A stretch of 64,000 nucleotides of DNA from Terrimesophilobacter bigeumensis. GTDB lineage: Bacteria; Actinomycetota; Actinomycetes; Actinomycetales; Microbacteriaceae. The stretch is from the NCBI RefSeq assembly GCF_039537265.1, contig NZ_BAABAE010000002.1, positions 186,001 through 250,000 of the forward strand, in the 5' to 3' direction. The notes under the pieces are model-generated. The model saw only the letters and a program-made list of their open reading frames with translations. It was not told where the DNA came from and ran no database searches. Position 1 is the stretch's first letter; the number at the start of each line of letters is the position of its first letter. Below are positions 33,755 to 42,253 of this stretch, piece after piece. A program made the position numbers and the translations under genes.

Positions 33755-34491
33755 CCGCCACCGACGGGACCGCTCCCGAACTCAGGCTCAACGGCGTCAC
33801 CGCCGGATACTTCGCCAACGACATCGTCCTCGACGACGTCAGCATGCGCATCGAGCCGGCCAAGGTCACGGTCGTCCTCGGGCCGAACGGCTCGGGCAAG
33901 TCGACGGCGCTCCGGATCATGTCCGGGTTCCTCAAGCCCCGCACCGGGACGGTCACGCTCGCCGGCGAAGACATCTCCCACCTCGATCCCGGCGAGCGAT
34001 TGAGCCGCGGCATCGCGGTCCTGCCACAGGGCCGGTCCGTCTTCCCCGAACTCACGGTGCTCGACAACCTTCGCCTCGGCGCATGGCAGCTCCGCTCGGA
34101 CCGCGGCGCCTTCCAGGCGGCGGTCGACGCGATGCTCGACCGCTACGAGGTTCTCAAGCCCCTTCGGATGCGCATCGCCGGCAGCCTGAGCGGTGGCCAG
34201 GCGCGCATGCTCGAGTTCGCGCGCACCCTCATCCTGCAGCCGAGCGTGCTCCTCATCGACGAGCCGTCGGTCGGACTGGCGCCGGTTCTCGTGGACGGGG
34301 TCTACGACGAGCTGGAGCGGCTGAAGGACGAGGGCCGCACCATCCTGCTCGTCGACCAGAACGTCCAGGCCGCCGTCGGTCTCGCCGACCAGGTCTACAC
34401 GCTCGCCTACGGCAAGAACCACCTCGAAGGCGCACGCGATGGCTTCGAGGGGCAACTCGACGACCTGATCAAGCAATGGCTCAACCTGTGA
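33751..34491 (+). CDS. livF: Branched-chain-amino-acid-type ABC transporter ATPase, LivF
   Basis: The second ATPase of the importer, pairing with LivG. The 246 residues have Walker A (GPNGSGKSTALRIM), the LivF-type PQGRSVFPELTVLDNLRLG, a signature SLSGGQARMLEFAR and Walker B (VLLIDEPSVGLAP). It is coupled to livG by a four-base overlap and followed by livH after 13 bp. Confidence 0.93.
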   Translation: MTATDGTAPELRLNGVTAGYFANDIVLDDVSMRIEPAKVTVVLGPNGSGKSTALRIMSGFLKPRTGTVTLAGEDISHLDPGERLSRGIAVLPQGRSVFPELTVLDNLRLGAWQLRSDRGAFQAAVDAMLDRYEVLKPLRMRIAGSLSGGQARMLEFARTLILQPSVLLIDEPSVGLAPVLVDGVYDELERLKDEGRTILLVDQNVQAAVGLADQVYTLAYGKNHLEGARDGFEGQLDDLIKQWLNL

Positions 34492-34504
34492 ATCGGATGC
34501 CCTC

Positions 34505-35383
34505 ATGACCTTCATCGACCTCCTCCAGTCCCTCGTCAACGGGGCACTGCTCGGCGGCGTCTACGGCGGACTCGCGGTCGGCCTCAGCCTGCTGCTCGGA
34601 GTGCTGCGCATCGTCAACCTCGCACACAGCGCGGTGCTCATGTTCAGCGGGCTGCTCTACTGGCAGCTCGTGAGCGGATACGGGTTCGACCCGCTGCTCA
34701 TGATCATCCCGGTCGTGGCGATCGCCTACTTCTTCGGGCTCGGAGTCCATCGGGGGATCGCGCAGTACATCGCTCGAGAGAGCGACACGACCGTCATCCT
34801 CGCCTTCTTCGGACTCATGGTCATCCTCGAGTCCATCGCGATCATGATCTGGAAGACCGACCCGCGAACGCTCAACCTCGGCTATCTCGACGGGGTCGTC
34901 GATCTCGGACCCATCAACATCCCGATCTCCCGGATCGTGGCCGCCGTCATCACCTTCGCGGTGCTGATCGCCCTCCACATCTTCCTCACCCGCACCCTCA
35001 CCGGTTCCGCGATCAGGGGGATGGCCCAGAACCGCGATGTCGCCGAGATGGCGGGCATCAATGTCAACAAGCTCTCACGGCGCGTCTTCGCGGTGGGCAT
35101 CGCGCTCGCTGCCTTCGGCGGGACCGTTCTCGGGCTCGTCTCGACACTCGCCCCGCAGGAGCACATGAGGTGGCTCGCCTGGGCCTTCCTCGTCGTCATC
35201 CTCGGTGGCCTCGGCTCCGTCATGCGCACGCTCGTCGCCGGTGTCGCCGTCGGAATCTTCGAGACCGTCGTCGGGCTCCTCATCCCGTTCCAATTCACCT
35301 ACCTCGCCCTCTACGCACTCCTCGCTGTGGTTCTCCTGATCCGCAACGAAGGGCTCGGCAGCATCAAGCAAAGGACCCTCTGA
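34505..35383 (+). CDS. livH: Branched-chain-amino-acid-type ABC transporter permease, LivH
   Basis: A membrane permease subunit of 292 residues with about eight hydrophobic helices. Family marks are the N-terminal LLQSLVNGALLGGVYGGLAV and the coupling region TGSAIRGMAQNRDVAEMAGI. Its TGA stop shares one base with the livM start (TGATG). It forms the channel with LivM. Confidence 0.93.
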   Translation: MTFIDLLQSLVNGALLGGVYGGLAVGLSLLLGVLRIVNLAHSAVLMFSGLLYWQLVSGYGFDPLLMIIPVVAIAYFFGLGVHRGIAQYIARESDTTVILAFFGLMVILESIAIMIWKTDPRTLNLGYLDGVVDLGPINIPISRIVAAVITFAVLIALHIFLTRTLTGSAIRGMAQNRDVAEMAGINVNKLSRRVFAVGIALAAFGGTVLGLVSTLAPQEHMRWLAWAFLVVILGGLGSVMRTLVAGVAVGIFETVVGLLIPFQFTYLALYALLAVVLLIRNEGLGSIKQRTL

Positions 35384-36453
35384 TGGCCCGTACCTCGGAA
35401 TCGTCCCCGCAGAAGGGGGCCGCCCCGACCGACGACATCGCCCTCGGCCAGGCGCGGGCATCCAGTGCCGGCGTCCGGAGGGCCCCGTGGTGGCTCACCC
35501 CGCTCATCGGGCTCGTGATCTTCGCGTGCTTCGCTCCGCTCGGATTCACCCTTGGACTCGGCGTCGTCACGACCCTCACGACCGTGCTCATGTACACCGT
35601 GATCGCCCAGGGCTGGAACCTGCTGGGCGGTTACGGCGGATACCTGAACTTCGGTGCCGCCGTGTTCTTCGGTGCGGGCGCCTACACGGCCGGCTACCTC
35701 AACAGCGAGTTCGGCTGGAACGTCTGGCAGACGATGATCCCCGCCGCGGTCGCAGCGCTCGTCGTCTCGGTCATCGTCGGATATGCGACTCTTCGACTGC
35801 GCAGCCACTACTTCGCGATCTTCACGCTCGTCCTGACCTTCCTCGCGATGGTCGTCGTCAAGAACTGGCCGGCGCTCGGCGGTGCGGTCGGCCTCTTCGT
35901 GGATGTCGAAGGCGACTTCAACTCCCGCGGCCTCGCCCAGTACTTCTACTACCTCATGTTCGGGCTCGCCGTCCTGGCGACCCTCGTCGCGTACTTCGTC
36001 GAGCACTCCAACTTCGGCTACGCCCTTCGGGCCATCAGTGAGGACGAGCCGGCGGCCCAGGTGCTGGGCGTCAAGACGACCTCCGTCAAGCTCCAGGCCC
36101 TCGTGCTCGGGGCCGCGATCGGCGGGCTCGCCGGTGCGGTCTACGCCTTCATGACCGGCTACATCGAGCCGACCGGCACGTTCAGCCTCGACCTGGCACT
36201 CGACATCGTGCTCGTCTGCGTCATAGGCGGGATGCGCTCGTGGCTCGGGCCGCTCGTCGGGTCGATCATCGTCGTAACGCTCGAGCAGTGGCTGCGCATC
36301 ATCGTCCCGAAGCTCGACCTCTTCGGATTCTCCATCCCGTCGGAGACCAACCGTCTGGTCCTCGGCATCCTTCTGCTCGTCTTTGCCCTCTTCATCCGTC
36401 GTGGAGTCGTCGGCCTGTTCTCCCGTCGGCGAGGCCGCGTCGTGAGTGTCTAG
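35383..36453 (+). CDS. livM: Branched-chain-amino-acid-type ABC transporter permease, LivM
   Basis: The partner permease, 356 residues. A 45-residue hydrophilic leader precedes the membrane domain. The LivM marks are NLLGGYGGYLNFGAAVFFGAG and the coupling loop FGYALRAISEDEPAAQVLGV. Start codon ATG at 35383 is fixed by the one-base overlap with livH. This completes the receptor-G-F-H-M set; a LacI gene follows 36 bp later on the same strand. Confidence 0.92.
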   Translation: MARTSESSPQKGAAPTDDIALGQARASSAGVRRAPWWLTPLIGLVIFACFAPLGFTLGLGVVTTLTTVLMYTVIAQGWNLLGGYGGYLNFGAAVFFGAGAYTAGYLNSEFGWNVWQTMIPAAVAALVVSVIVGYATLRLRSHYFAIFTLVLTFLAMVVVKNWPALGGAVGLFVDVEGDFNSRGLAQYFYYLMFGLAVLATLVAYFVEHSNFGYALRAISEDEPAAQVLGVKTTSVKLQALVLGAAIGGLAGAVYAFMTGYIEPTGTFSLDLALDIVLVCVIGGMRSWLGPLVGSIIVVTLEQWLRIIVPKLDLFGFSIPSETNRLVLGILLLVFALFIRRGVVGLFSRRRGRVVSV

Positions 36454-36489
36454 GCTCGGGCTTCGGCAGTTCTGCTCAGGGGAGGCGCG

Positions 36490-37599
36490 GTGATCGGCGA
36501 GGGCGCAGACGCACGCGACGGCATCCGGACGGCCCTCCGTTCGCCGGTCAGCCTCATCACGGCGAAGGATGTCGCGCGCGAGGCGGGTGTCCACCCGTCG
36601 ACGGTGAGCAGAAGCCTCGACCCCGAGCAGATGGCCCGGGTCAAGACCGAGACGCGGCTGCGCGTCCAGGAGGCCGCAGGGCGCCTGGGCTACCGGCCCG
36701 ACCTCACCGCGAGCAGCCTGCGACGGCAACGGACGATGACGATCGGCGTCCTCATCCCGAGCTTCGGCAACCCGATCTACGGCGACCTCATCCACGGGAT
36801 CAACGCCGAGCTGGAGCCCCACGGCTACCAGGGGCTCATGATCGAGACCCCGGATGGGTCGGACCGTCTGTCTCCGGCCCTCGAGACCCTGCGCGGCCGT
36901 CGTGTCGACGGCATCATCTGCGCGACGAGCCGATCGGAGGATCGGCAGGTGCTCCGCGACCTCGTCGACTCCGGGATGCCGGTCGTGCTCACACTTCGCT
37001 GGCTTGCGGGCCTGGCGATCGCCAGGGTCGTCAACGACGACCGTCTCGGCGGGTTCCTGGCCGGGCAGCACCTCGTGTCACTCGGGCACCGGAGGATGCT
37101 CGAGATCCCGGGTTCCGAGGACATCGAGACTTTCGCCGACCGATCCCGGGGTTTCCGCGACGGTCTCGCCGCCGCCGCCCTCACGCCGATCAGGCACGGC
37201 GAGCGGACGACGACCCCGGATGTGAGCGAGGGGCGCAGGGTGATGGCCAATCTCCTGGCCTCGGGAGTCATGGACGGGGTGACCGCGGTGTTCGCCCAGA
37301 ACGACCTCCTGGGGATCGGGGCGATCGAGGCGCTTCGTTCGGCGGGCCTGCAGTGCCCGGAGGACGTCTCCGTCATGGGGTTCAACGACAGCCCTCTCGT
37401 CGACCACCTCGACCCGGCGCTCTCAACGATCGCCATGCCCATGGTGGAGATGGGGATGCGCGCCGGCCGGGAGATCCTGCGGGCGGTGAACGGCCAGGAC
37501 ACCGAGCACGACGTCGTGACCGTGAGGCCCACCCTCGTCCCGCGGGCGTCGACCTCTGCGCCGGCGCAGGCAGCTCGGCCGGCAGCGCCGGCGGACTGA
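36490..37599 (+). CDS. LacI family transcriptional regulator
   Basis: A 369-residue repressor. The HTH is at about residues 22-70 (ITAKDVAREAGVHPSTVSRSL), after an unusually long leader. It is followed by a hinge and a periplasmic-binding-protein-like effector domain (TIGVLIPSFGNPIYGDLIHG). The hinge lacks the usual alanine-rich helix: RLGYRPDLTASSLRR. The GTG start at 36490 has AGGGGAGG 4 bp upstream. Position at the end of the transporter operon suggests it responds to the imported compound or a breakdown product. Confidence 0.88.
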   Translation: MIGEGADARDGIRTALRSPVSLITAKDVAREAGVHPSTVSRSLDPEQMARVKTETRLRVQEAAGRLGYRPDLTASSLRRQRTMTIGVLIPSFGNPIYGDLIHGINAELEPHGYQGLMIETPDGSDRLSPALETLRGRRVDGIICATSRSEDRQVLRDLVDSGMPVVLTLRWLAGLAIARVVNDDRLGGFLAGQHLVSLGHRRMLEIPGSEDIETFADRSRGFRDGLAAAALTPIRHGERTTTPDVSEGRRVMANLLASGVMDGVTAVFAQNDLLGIGAIEALRSAGLQCPEDVSVMGFNDSPLVDHLDPALSTIAMPMVEMGMRAGREILRAVNGQDTEHDVVTVRPTLVPRASTSAPAQAARPAAPAD

Positions 37600-37620
37600 G
37601 CCGAGCGTCGTGGTCCTGCC

Positions 37621-38673
37621 TCAGCGGGTGGGGTCGAGCAGCACCTTCCCCTGGACCTTCCCGGTGGCGAGTTCGTCGAGCGCAGCCGCGACCTCGGAGA
37701 GCGGCCGGACCGAGTCGAGCATCTCCGCGCCGAGATTCGTCGTCGCGAGGATCTCGATGGCGGTCGGGATGTCGTCCGGCGTCACGAGCGCGTTCGTCGA
37801 GTCGATCGTGATCTCGCGGAGGACGAAGTCGTGCGGGTCGAGCGCCTGCGGTGCGGCGGACAGGCCGACGGCGAGGAGACGGCCTCCCGTACGGGTGTAT
37901 GCCAGCCCCTTGACGAGTAGTCCCGGTGCACCGGATGCCTCGATGACGACGTCGTAGTGCCGCGCGACCGGTGTTGCATCCGTGCTGAGGTCGACCGTCG
38001 AGTCGGCACCGAGACGCAGCGCTCTCTCGAGCTTCACGGGGTCGATGTCCGCGACGGTGATCTCGACATCCGGGACGAGGTGTCGCAGGCCGGCGAGCAC
38101 GAAGCTGCCGATCGCACCCGCACCGGTGATCAGCACCCGGTCGCCGGCCACGGCTCCCGAGCGTCGTGCGGCGTGCAGGCCGACGGCCAGAGGCTGGGTG
38201 AGGCCCGCAGCATCCAGGTCCATCCCTTCGGGCGTCGGGACCCAGTAGCGCGCGGGCCCCGCCACGTATTCGGCATGACCCCCGTTCGCATTGAGCCCGA
38301 GCGTGTAGAGCCTCTCGCAGACGTTGATGCGTCCGGCGCGACAGGTCTTGCACTCGCCGCAGGCGACCTGGGCGCCGCTGGCGACGATCATGCCCGGCTC
38401 GAGTCCGCTCCCCTCGGGGGCGCTGACCACTTCCCCCAGCATCTCGTGCCCGGGGATGGTCGGTCCCTTGTGGTGGGAGTGCGGATGCTCCTGGTTGAGC
38501 GGGATCATGACCGGTCCGGCCACCCACTCGGTCACGTCGGTGCCGCACAGCCCGGAGCGGAGCACGCGCACGAGCACGTCGTCCTCGCCCGCAACGGGGA
38601 CGGGGACCTCCTCGATCCGGATGTCGCGGGGGCCGTGGTAGACGGCGGCCCGCATGGTCGCCGGAACGGTCAC
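37621..38673 (-). CDS. Zinc-dependent medium-chain alcohol dehydrogenase
   Basis: A 350-residue NAD(P)-dependent dehydrogenase. The catalytic zinc ligands are visible in GLCGTD and PGHEMLGEV, the structural zinc cysteines in CGECKTCRAGRINVC, and the nucleotide motif in GAGAIGSF. It resembles threonine/sorbitol dehydrogenases in layout. The GTG start at 38673 overlaps the stop of the upstream M24 gene by four bases, so the dehydrogenase is made with that hydrolase and probably acts on its product or precursor. Confidence 0.9.
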   Translation of the reverse strand: MTVPATMRAAVYHGPRDIRIEEVPVPVAGEDDVLVRVLRSGLCGTDVTEWVAGPVMIPLNQEHPHSHHKGPTIPGHEMLGEVVSAPEGSGLEPGMIVASGAQVACGECKTCRAGRINVCERLYTLGLNANGGHAEYVAGPARYWVPTPEGMDLDAAGLTQPLAVGLHAARRSGAVAGDRVLITGAGAIGSFVLAGLRHLVPDVEITVADIDPVKLERALRLGADSTVDLSTDATPVARHYDVVIEASGAPGLLVKGLAYTRTGGRLLAVGLSAAPQALDPHDFVLREITIDSTNALVTPDDIPTAIEILATTNLGAEMLDSVRPLSEVAAALDELATGKVQGKVLLDPTR

Positions 38674-40058
38674 GCCGTCGTTCCGGAGGCCGCGTCGGCG
38701 CGGTGGGTGAAACCGGGCTGGATGAGGTTCATCGGGCCGTCGATCGTGAAGTAGCGGTGCCCGCCGGCGACCATGAGGTCCTGGGCCGGGAACTTCGTGA
38801 TGACCTCGCAGCCGAACTCGGTGACGACGAGCTCCTCCTCGATGCGTGCGGCGCCCACGCCGTCCGCGGAGGGCCAGTAGGTCTCGAGCGCGAAGACCAT
38901 CCCCACTTCGAGCACTTCGGGGTTGTCGAAGGAGACGAGCCGGGAGAAGATCGGCTTCTCCCAGATCGACAGCCCGACGCCGTGGCCGTACTGCAGGGCG
39001 AAGGCGGCCTCCTCGTCGGGAAACCCGAACTCCTCGGCCTTCGGCCAGACGGCGACGATGTCCGCTGTCGTCGCCCCTGGTCGCACGAGCGCGATCGCCC
39101 GGTCCATGTACTCGCGGGCTCGCACGTAGGCGTCGCGCTGCGCGCTCGTCGCCGAGCCGACCGCGAAGGTGCGGTAGTAGCAGGTGCGATAGCCGTTGAA
39201 GCTGTGCAGGATGTCGAAGAACGCGGGGTCTCCCGGCCGGATGATGCGGTCGGAGTAGACGTGCGGATGCGGGGAGCAGCGCTCGCCGGAGATCGCGTTG
39301 ACCCCCTCGACGTATTCGGATCCGAGGTCGTACAACGTCTTGGAGACGAGGCCGACGGTCTCGTTCTCGCGCACGCCCGGGCGGAGGAACTCGTACAGGT
39401 TCTCGTAGGCGGCGTCCACCATCGACGCCGCCGAGGTGAGGAGTGAGATCTCGTCCTGGGTCTTGATGCGACGGGCCTCTAGGAAGACCTGTTGTCCGTC
39501 GACGACGGTGATGCCCGCGTTCTGGAGCGCGGCGAGCACCGGCATCTCCACGAGGTCGACCCCGAGCGGTTCGCCGAGCACGCCGAACTTGTCGAGTTCG
39601 CGCCGGATCTTCGCGGCGAGTTCCTCGGCGATCCCGGCGTCCGGATGGAACGCGCCACGCAGCACGGAGATGCCGGCGCGCGCCCCGGACTCGGCGCGGG
39701 GGCGGGGAGCGTCGTGGTGAGGGGCGTGCGGGTCGGCGTCCGCCTCCATGTGCGTGTGGCCGAGCCAGGGGTTGTAGAGCTGGTGGTGCTTCGCCGCGGA
39801 GCCGAAGTCCCAGGAGATCGGGTCGGAGTTGCGGGTGATGAGCGCGAAGCGGATGAGCTTGTCCATCGCCCAGGTCCCGATGTGGGTCGCGGTCATGTAG
39901 CGGATGTTGCCGAAATCGAAGGCGAGGAGGGCGCCGAGGTCGGACTCCTCGAGCTTCTTCCTGAGGCGAGCGAGACGCTCGTCCCTCAGTCGATCGAAGT
40001 TGACGCGGGCTTCCCAGTCGACCCCCATGGTGCCGACCGTCGCGGTGCTGATGTCCAT
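38670..40058 (-). CDS. M24 family (creatinase/prolidase-like) metallohydrolase, copy 1
   Basis: A 462-residue pita-bread-fold enzyme. Of the five metal ligands of M24 peptidases, the first Asp (FFDILHSF), the His (YGHGVGLSIW), and both Glu (FALETYWP and ARIEEELVV) are present. The second, bridging Asp of the usual DITRT motif is replaced by Cys (CYYRTF). A His/Asp-rich insert of about 35 residues (HTHMEADADPHAPHHDAP) follows the N-terminal domain and is absent from copy 2. It is therefore unlikely to be a normal proline peptidase; creatinase and DddP show this fold can do other chemistry. The ATG at 40058 has GGAGGACG upstream. It is divergent from the XRE regulator. Confidence 0.82.
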   Translation of the reverse strand: MDISTATVGTMGVDWEARVNFDRLRDERLARLRKKLEESDLGALLAFDFGNIRYMTATHIGTWAMDKLIRFALITRNSDPISWDFGSAAKHHQLYNPWLGHTHMEADADPHAPHHDAPRPRAESGARAGISVLRGAFHPDAGIAEELAAKIRRELDKFGVLGEPLGVDLVEMPVLAALQNAGITVVDGQQVFLEARRIKTQDEISLLTSAASMVDAAYENLYEFLRPGVRENETVGLVSKTLYDLGSEYVEGVNAISGERCSPHPHVYSDRIIRPGDPAFFDILHSFNGYRTCYYRTFAVGSATSAQRDAYVRAREYMDRAIALVRPGATTADIVAVWPKAEEFGFPDEEAAFALQYGHGVGLSIWEKPIFSRLVSFDNPEVLEVGMVFALETYWPSADGVGAARIEEELVVTEFGCEVITKFPAQDLMVAGGHRYFTIDGPMNLIQPGFTHRADAASGTTA

Positions 40059-40102
40059 GTTCTGCTCTTCGTCCTCCAGGGCGGCAACGATGCCGCCTGT
40101 CG

Positions 40103-40137
40103 TAATGTTCAGTCTTACTGTACACTCATGAACATTA
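40103..40137. promoter_or_regulatory. Candidate operator between M24 copy 1 and XRE regulator
   Basis: TAATGTTCA (40103-40111) and TGAACATTA (40129-40137) form a perfect 9-bp inverted repeat with 17 bases between, in the AT-rich gap between divergent genes. The sequence between contains ACTGTACACT. An in-frame ATG of the XRE gene lies in the right arm, so transcription may start nearby. Autoregulation by the XRE protein is the simplest reading. Confidence 0.6.
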
Positions 40138-40217
40138 GTCTCGCTACCGGGATGCGGCATCCGCTACCCTCCGAAGGGAAGCGTCGCGAACCACTGAATA
40201 GTCGAGTGAGAGAGAAC

Positions 40218-40943
40218 ATGGAACACCTCGGAGAAGCCATCCGTGAGGCACGGAAGAAGAAGGGTCTCAGCCTGCGCAGCGTTGCCGCATCCGCCGAGAT
40301 CTCGCCCAGTCTGCTCTCCCAGGTCGAGACCGGGAAGACGAACCCCTCGGTCGGGACGCTCTACGCGCTCGTGAACGTTCTCAACGTCTCCATCGATGAG
40401 CTCGTCAGTGGCAACCACCCCCTCGAGGCCGGTCCCGCCCGGACCGAGCCGACGGGGAGCATCGTCGTCACCACCGGACCCCCCGTCCAGCGACGCGAGG
40501 ACAACCCGACCATCGTCATGGAGAACGGCGTGACCTGGGAGCGTCTCGCCGTGGACGGCTCCGGCACGATCGACTCCCTCATCACCACCTATTCCCCCGG
40601 GGGGTCGAGCTCCGTCGAGGGGAAGCTCATGCGCCACTCGGGAATCGAGTACGGGCTGCTGCTCGAGGGCGAGCTGACCCTCAGGCTCGACTTCGAGACC
40701 TACGTCCTTCGCGCAGGCGACTCGCTCTGCTTCGACTCGCTGCGGCCGCACCTCTATGAGAACCGCACCGACTCGGTCGCGCGAGGGCTGTGGTTCGTCG
40801 TGGGCCGCTCGCGCGACGGCGACTCCTCACCCGATGGGCACGGGGCCATGCCTGCTGGCGGCTTCCCGATGAACTCCGCGGTGGATGTGCTCGGCCTCCT
40901 CGGGCGCATGCCCGTCGCGGCCACGCCGACCCAGCAGCAATAG
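40218..40943 (+). CDS. XRE-family regulator with C-terminal cupin domain
   Basis: A 241-residue regulator. The lambda-repressor-like HTH (residues 4-60) reads GLSLRSVAASAEISPSLLSQ and is followed by NPSVGTLYAL. The cupin domain (about 130-190) includes GIEYGLLLEGELTLRL and GDSLCFDSLRPHLYEN and should bind a small effector. The ATG at 40218 matches the usual start of such proteins; upstream in-frame ATGs at 40129 and 40151 are alternatives. It precedes the second M24 gene by 25 bp in the same direction. Confidence 0.86.
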   Translation: MEHLGEAIREARKKKGLSLRSVAASAEISPSLLSQVETGKTNPSVGTLYALVNVLNVSIDELVSGNHPLEAGPARTEPTGSIVVTTGPPVQRREDNPTIVMENGVTWERLAVDGSGTIDSLITTYSPGGSSSVEGKLMRHSGIEYGLLLEGELTLRLDFETYVLRAGDSLCFDSLRPHLYENRTDSVARGLWFVVGRSRDGDSSPDGHGAMPAGGFPMNSAVDVLGLLGRMPVAATPTQQQ

Positions 40944-40968
40944 AACCGACATCCAGGAGCAATAGAAG

Positions 40969-42213
40969 TTGAGTACCGTGAAGCCGATCCCCTCGCCGGG
41001 GCACATGGGTGTGGACTATGAGGCCAGGGTCGACTTCGATCGCCTGCGCGACTATCGCATCTCCCGCGCCAAGGCGGCACTGGCCTCGAGCGACTGCGGA
41101 GCGTTCCTGCTGTTCGACTTCTACAACATCCGGTACACCACCTCGACCTGGATCGGCGGGGCTCTCGGCGACAAGATGATCCGCTACGCGCTCGTGACCC
41201 GGGACAGCGACCCGATCCTCTGGGACTTCGGCTCGGCCGTCAAACACCACCGGCTGCACTCGAAGTGGTTCCCCGAAGAGAACTGGCGCGCGGGATTCCT
41301 CGGATTCCGCGGAGCCGTCGCCCCGGATGCCGGCCTCATGCGCTCCGCCATCACCGAGATCAAGGCCATCCTCACTGAGGCGGGCGTCGCCGACGCGCCG
41401 GTCGGCGTCGACATCGTCGAGCCGCCGTTCCTGTTCGAGATGCAGCGACAGGGACTGACCGTCGCCGACGCCCAGCAGTACATGCTCGACGCCCGCGTCA
41501 TCAAGTCGCAGGACGAGATCATCCTGCTCAACCAGGCGGCGGCGATGGTCGACGGCGTCTACCAGGACATCGTCGATGTGCTGAAGCCCGGCATCCGCGA
41601 GAACGAGATCGTGGCCCTCGCCAACAAGCGCCTGTACGAGCTCGGCTCCGACCAGGTCGAGGCGATCAACGCGATCTCCGGGGAGCGCTGCAACCCCCAC
41701 CCGCACAACTTCACCGACCGGATCATCCGGCCCGGCGACCAGGCGTTCTTCGACATCATCCACTCGTTCAACGGATACCGCACCTGCTACTACCGCACCT
41801 TCTCGGTCGGCTCGGCGACCACCCCGCAGCGCGATGCCTACAAGCAGGCCAGGGAATGGATGGACAAGGGGATCGACGGTATTCGCGCGGGCATCGGCAC
41901 CGACCAGGTCGCCGCGCTGCTGCCGAAGGCGACCGACTTCGGGTTCGAGAGCGAGATGGACGCCTTCGGCCTCCAGTTCGCCCACGGGCTGGGCCTCGGC
42001 CTCCACGAGCGCCCGATCATCTCCCGGCTCAACAGCATGGAGAACCCGGTCGAGCTGCAGGTGGGAATGGTCTTCGCACTCGAGACCTACTGCCCGGCCT
42101 CGGACGGCGTCTCCGCCGCGCGCATCGAAGAGGAGATCGTCGTCACCGAGAACGGGCCGGAGGTTCTGACCCGGTTCCCGGCGCAGGACCTGTTCATCGC
42201 CAACGAGTACTGA
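40969..42213 (+). CDS. M24 family (creatinase/prolidase-like) metallohydrolase, copy 2
   Basis: A 414-residue paralogue of the enzyme at 38670-40058, lacking its His-rich insert. Metal-site positions are FFDIIHSF (Asp kept), CYYRTF (second Asp replaced by Cys), FAHGLGLGLH (His), FALETYCP (Glu) and ARIEEEIVV (Glu). The segment NPHPHNFTDRIIRPGD is close to the corresponding creatinase region. The TTG start at 40969 has an AGGAG site about 10 bp upstream; GTG at 40978 is possible. Two paralogues with the same substitution on either side of a regulator imply a selected, non-peptidase role. Confidence 0.82.
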   Translation: MSTVKPIPSPGHMGVDYEARVDFDRLRDYRISRAKAALASSDCGAFLLFDFYNIRYTTSTWIGGALGDKMIRYALVTRDSDPILWDFGSAVKHHRLHSKWFPEENWRAGFLGFRGAVAPDAGLMRSAITEIKAILTEAGVADAPVGVDIVEPPFLFEMQRQGLTVADAQQYMLDARVIKSQDEIILLNQAAAMVDGVYQDIVDVLKPGIRENEIVALANKRLYELGSDQVEAINAISGERCNPHPHNFTDRIIRPGDQAFFDIIHSFNGYRTCYYRTFSVGSATTPQRDAYKQAREWMDKGIDGIRAGIGTDQVAALLPKATDFGFESEMDAFGLQFAHGLGLGLHERPIISRLNSMENPVELQVGMVFALETYCPASDGVSAARIEEEIVVTENGPEVLTRFPAQDLFIANEY

Positions 42214-42253
42214 CGCCGACCGGACGACACGAAGCAAGGGGAGGACCTGCAGC

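Noticed and set aside
38670..42213. M24 paralogues as DMSP lyase (DddP)
   Set aside because: Both have the same fold, but the metal-site motif CYYRTF differs from the DddP Asp-containing motif, and no DMSP-uptake or acrylate gene is nearby.
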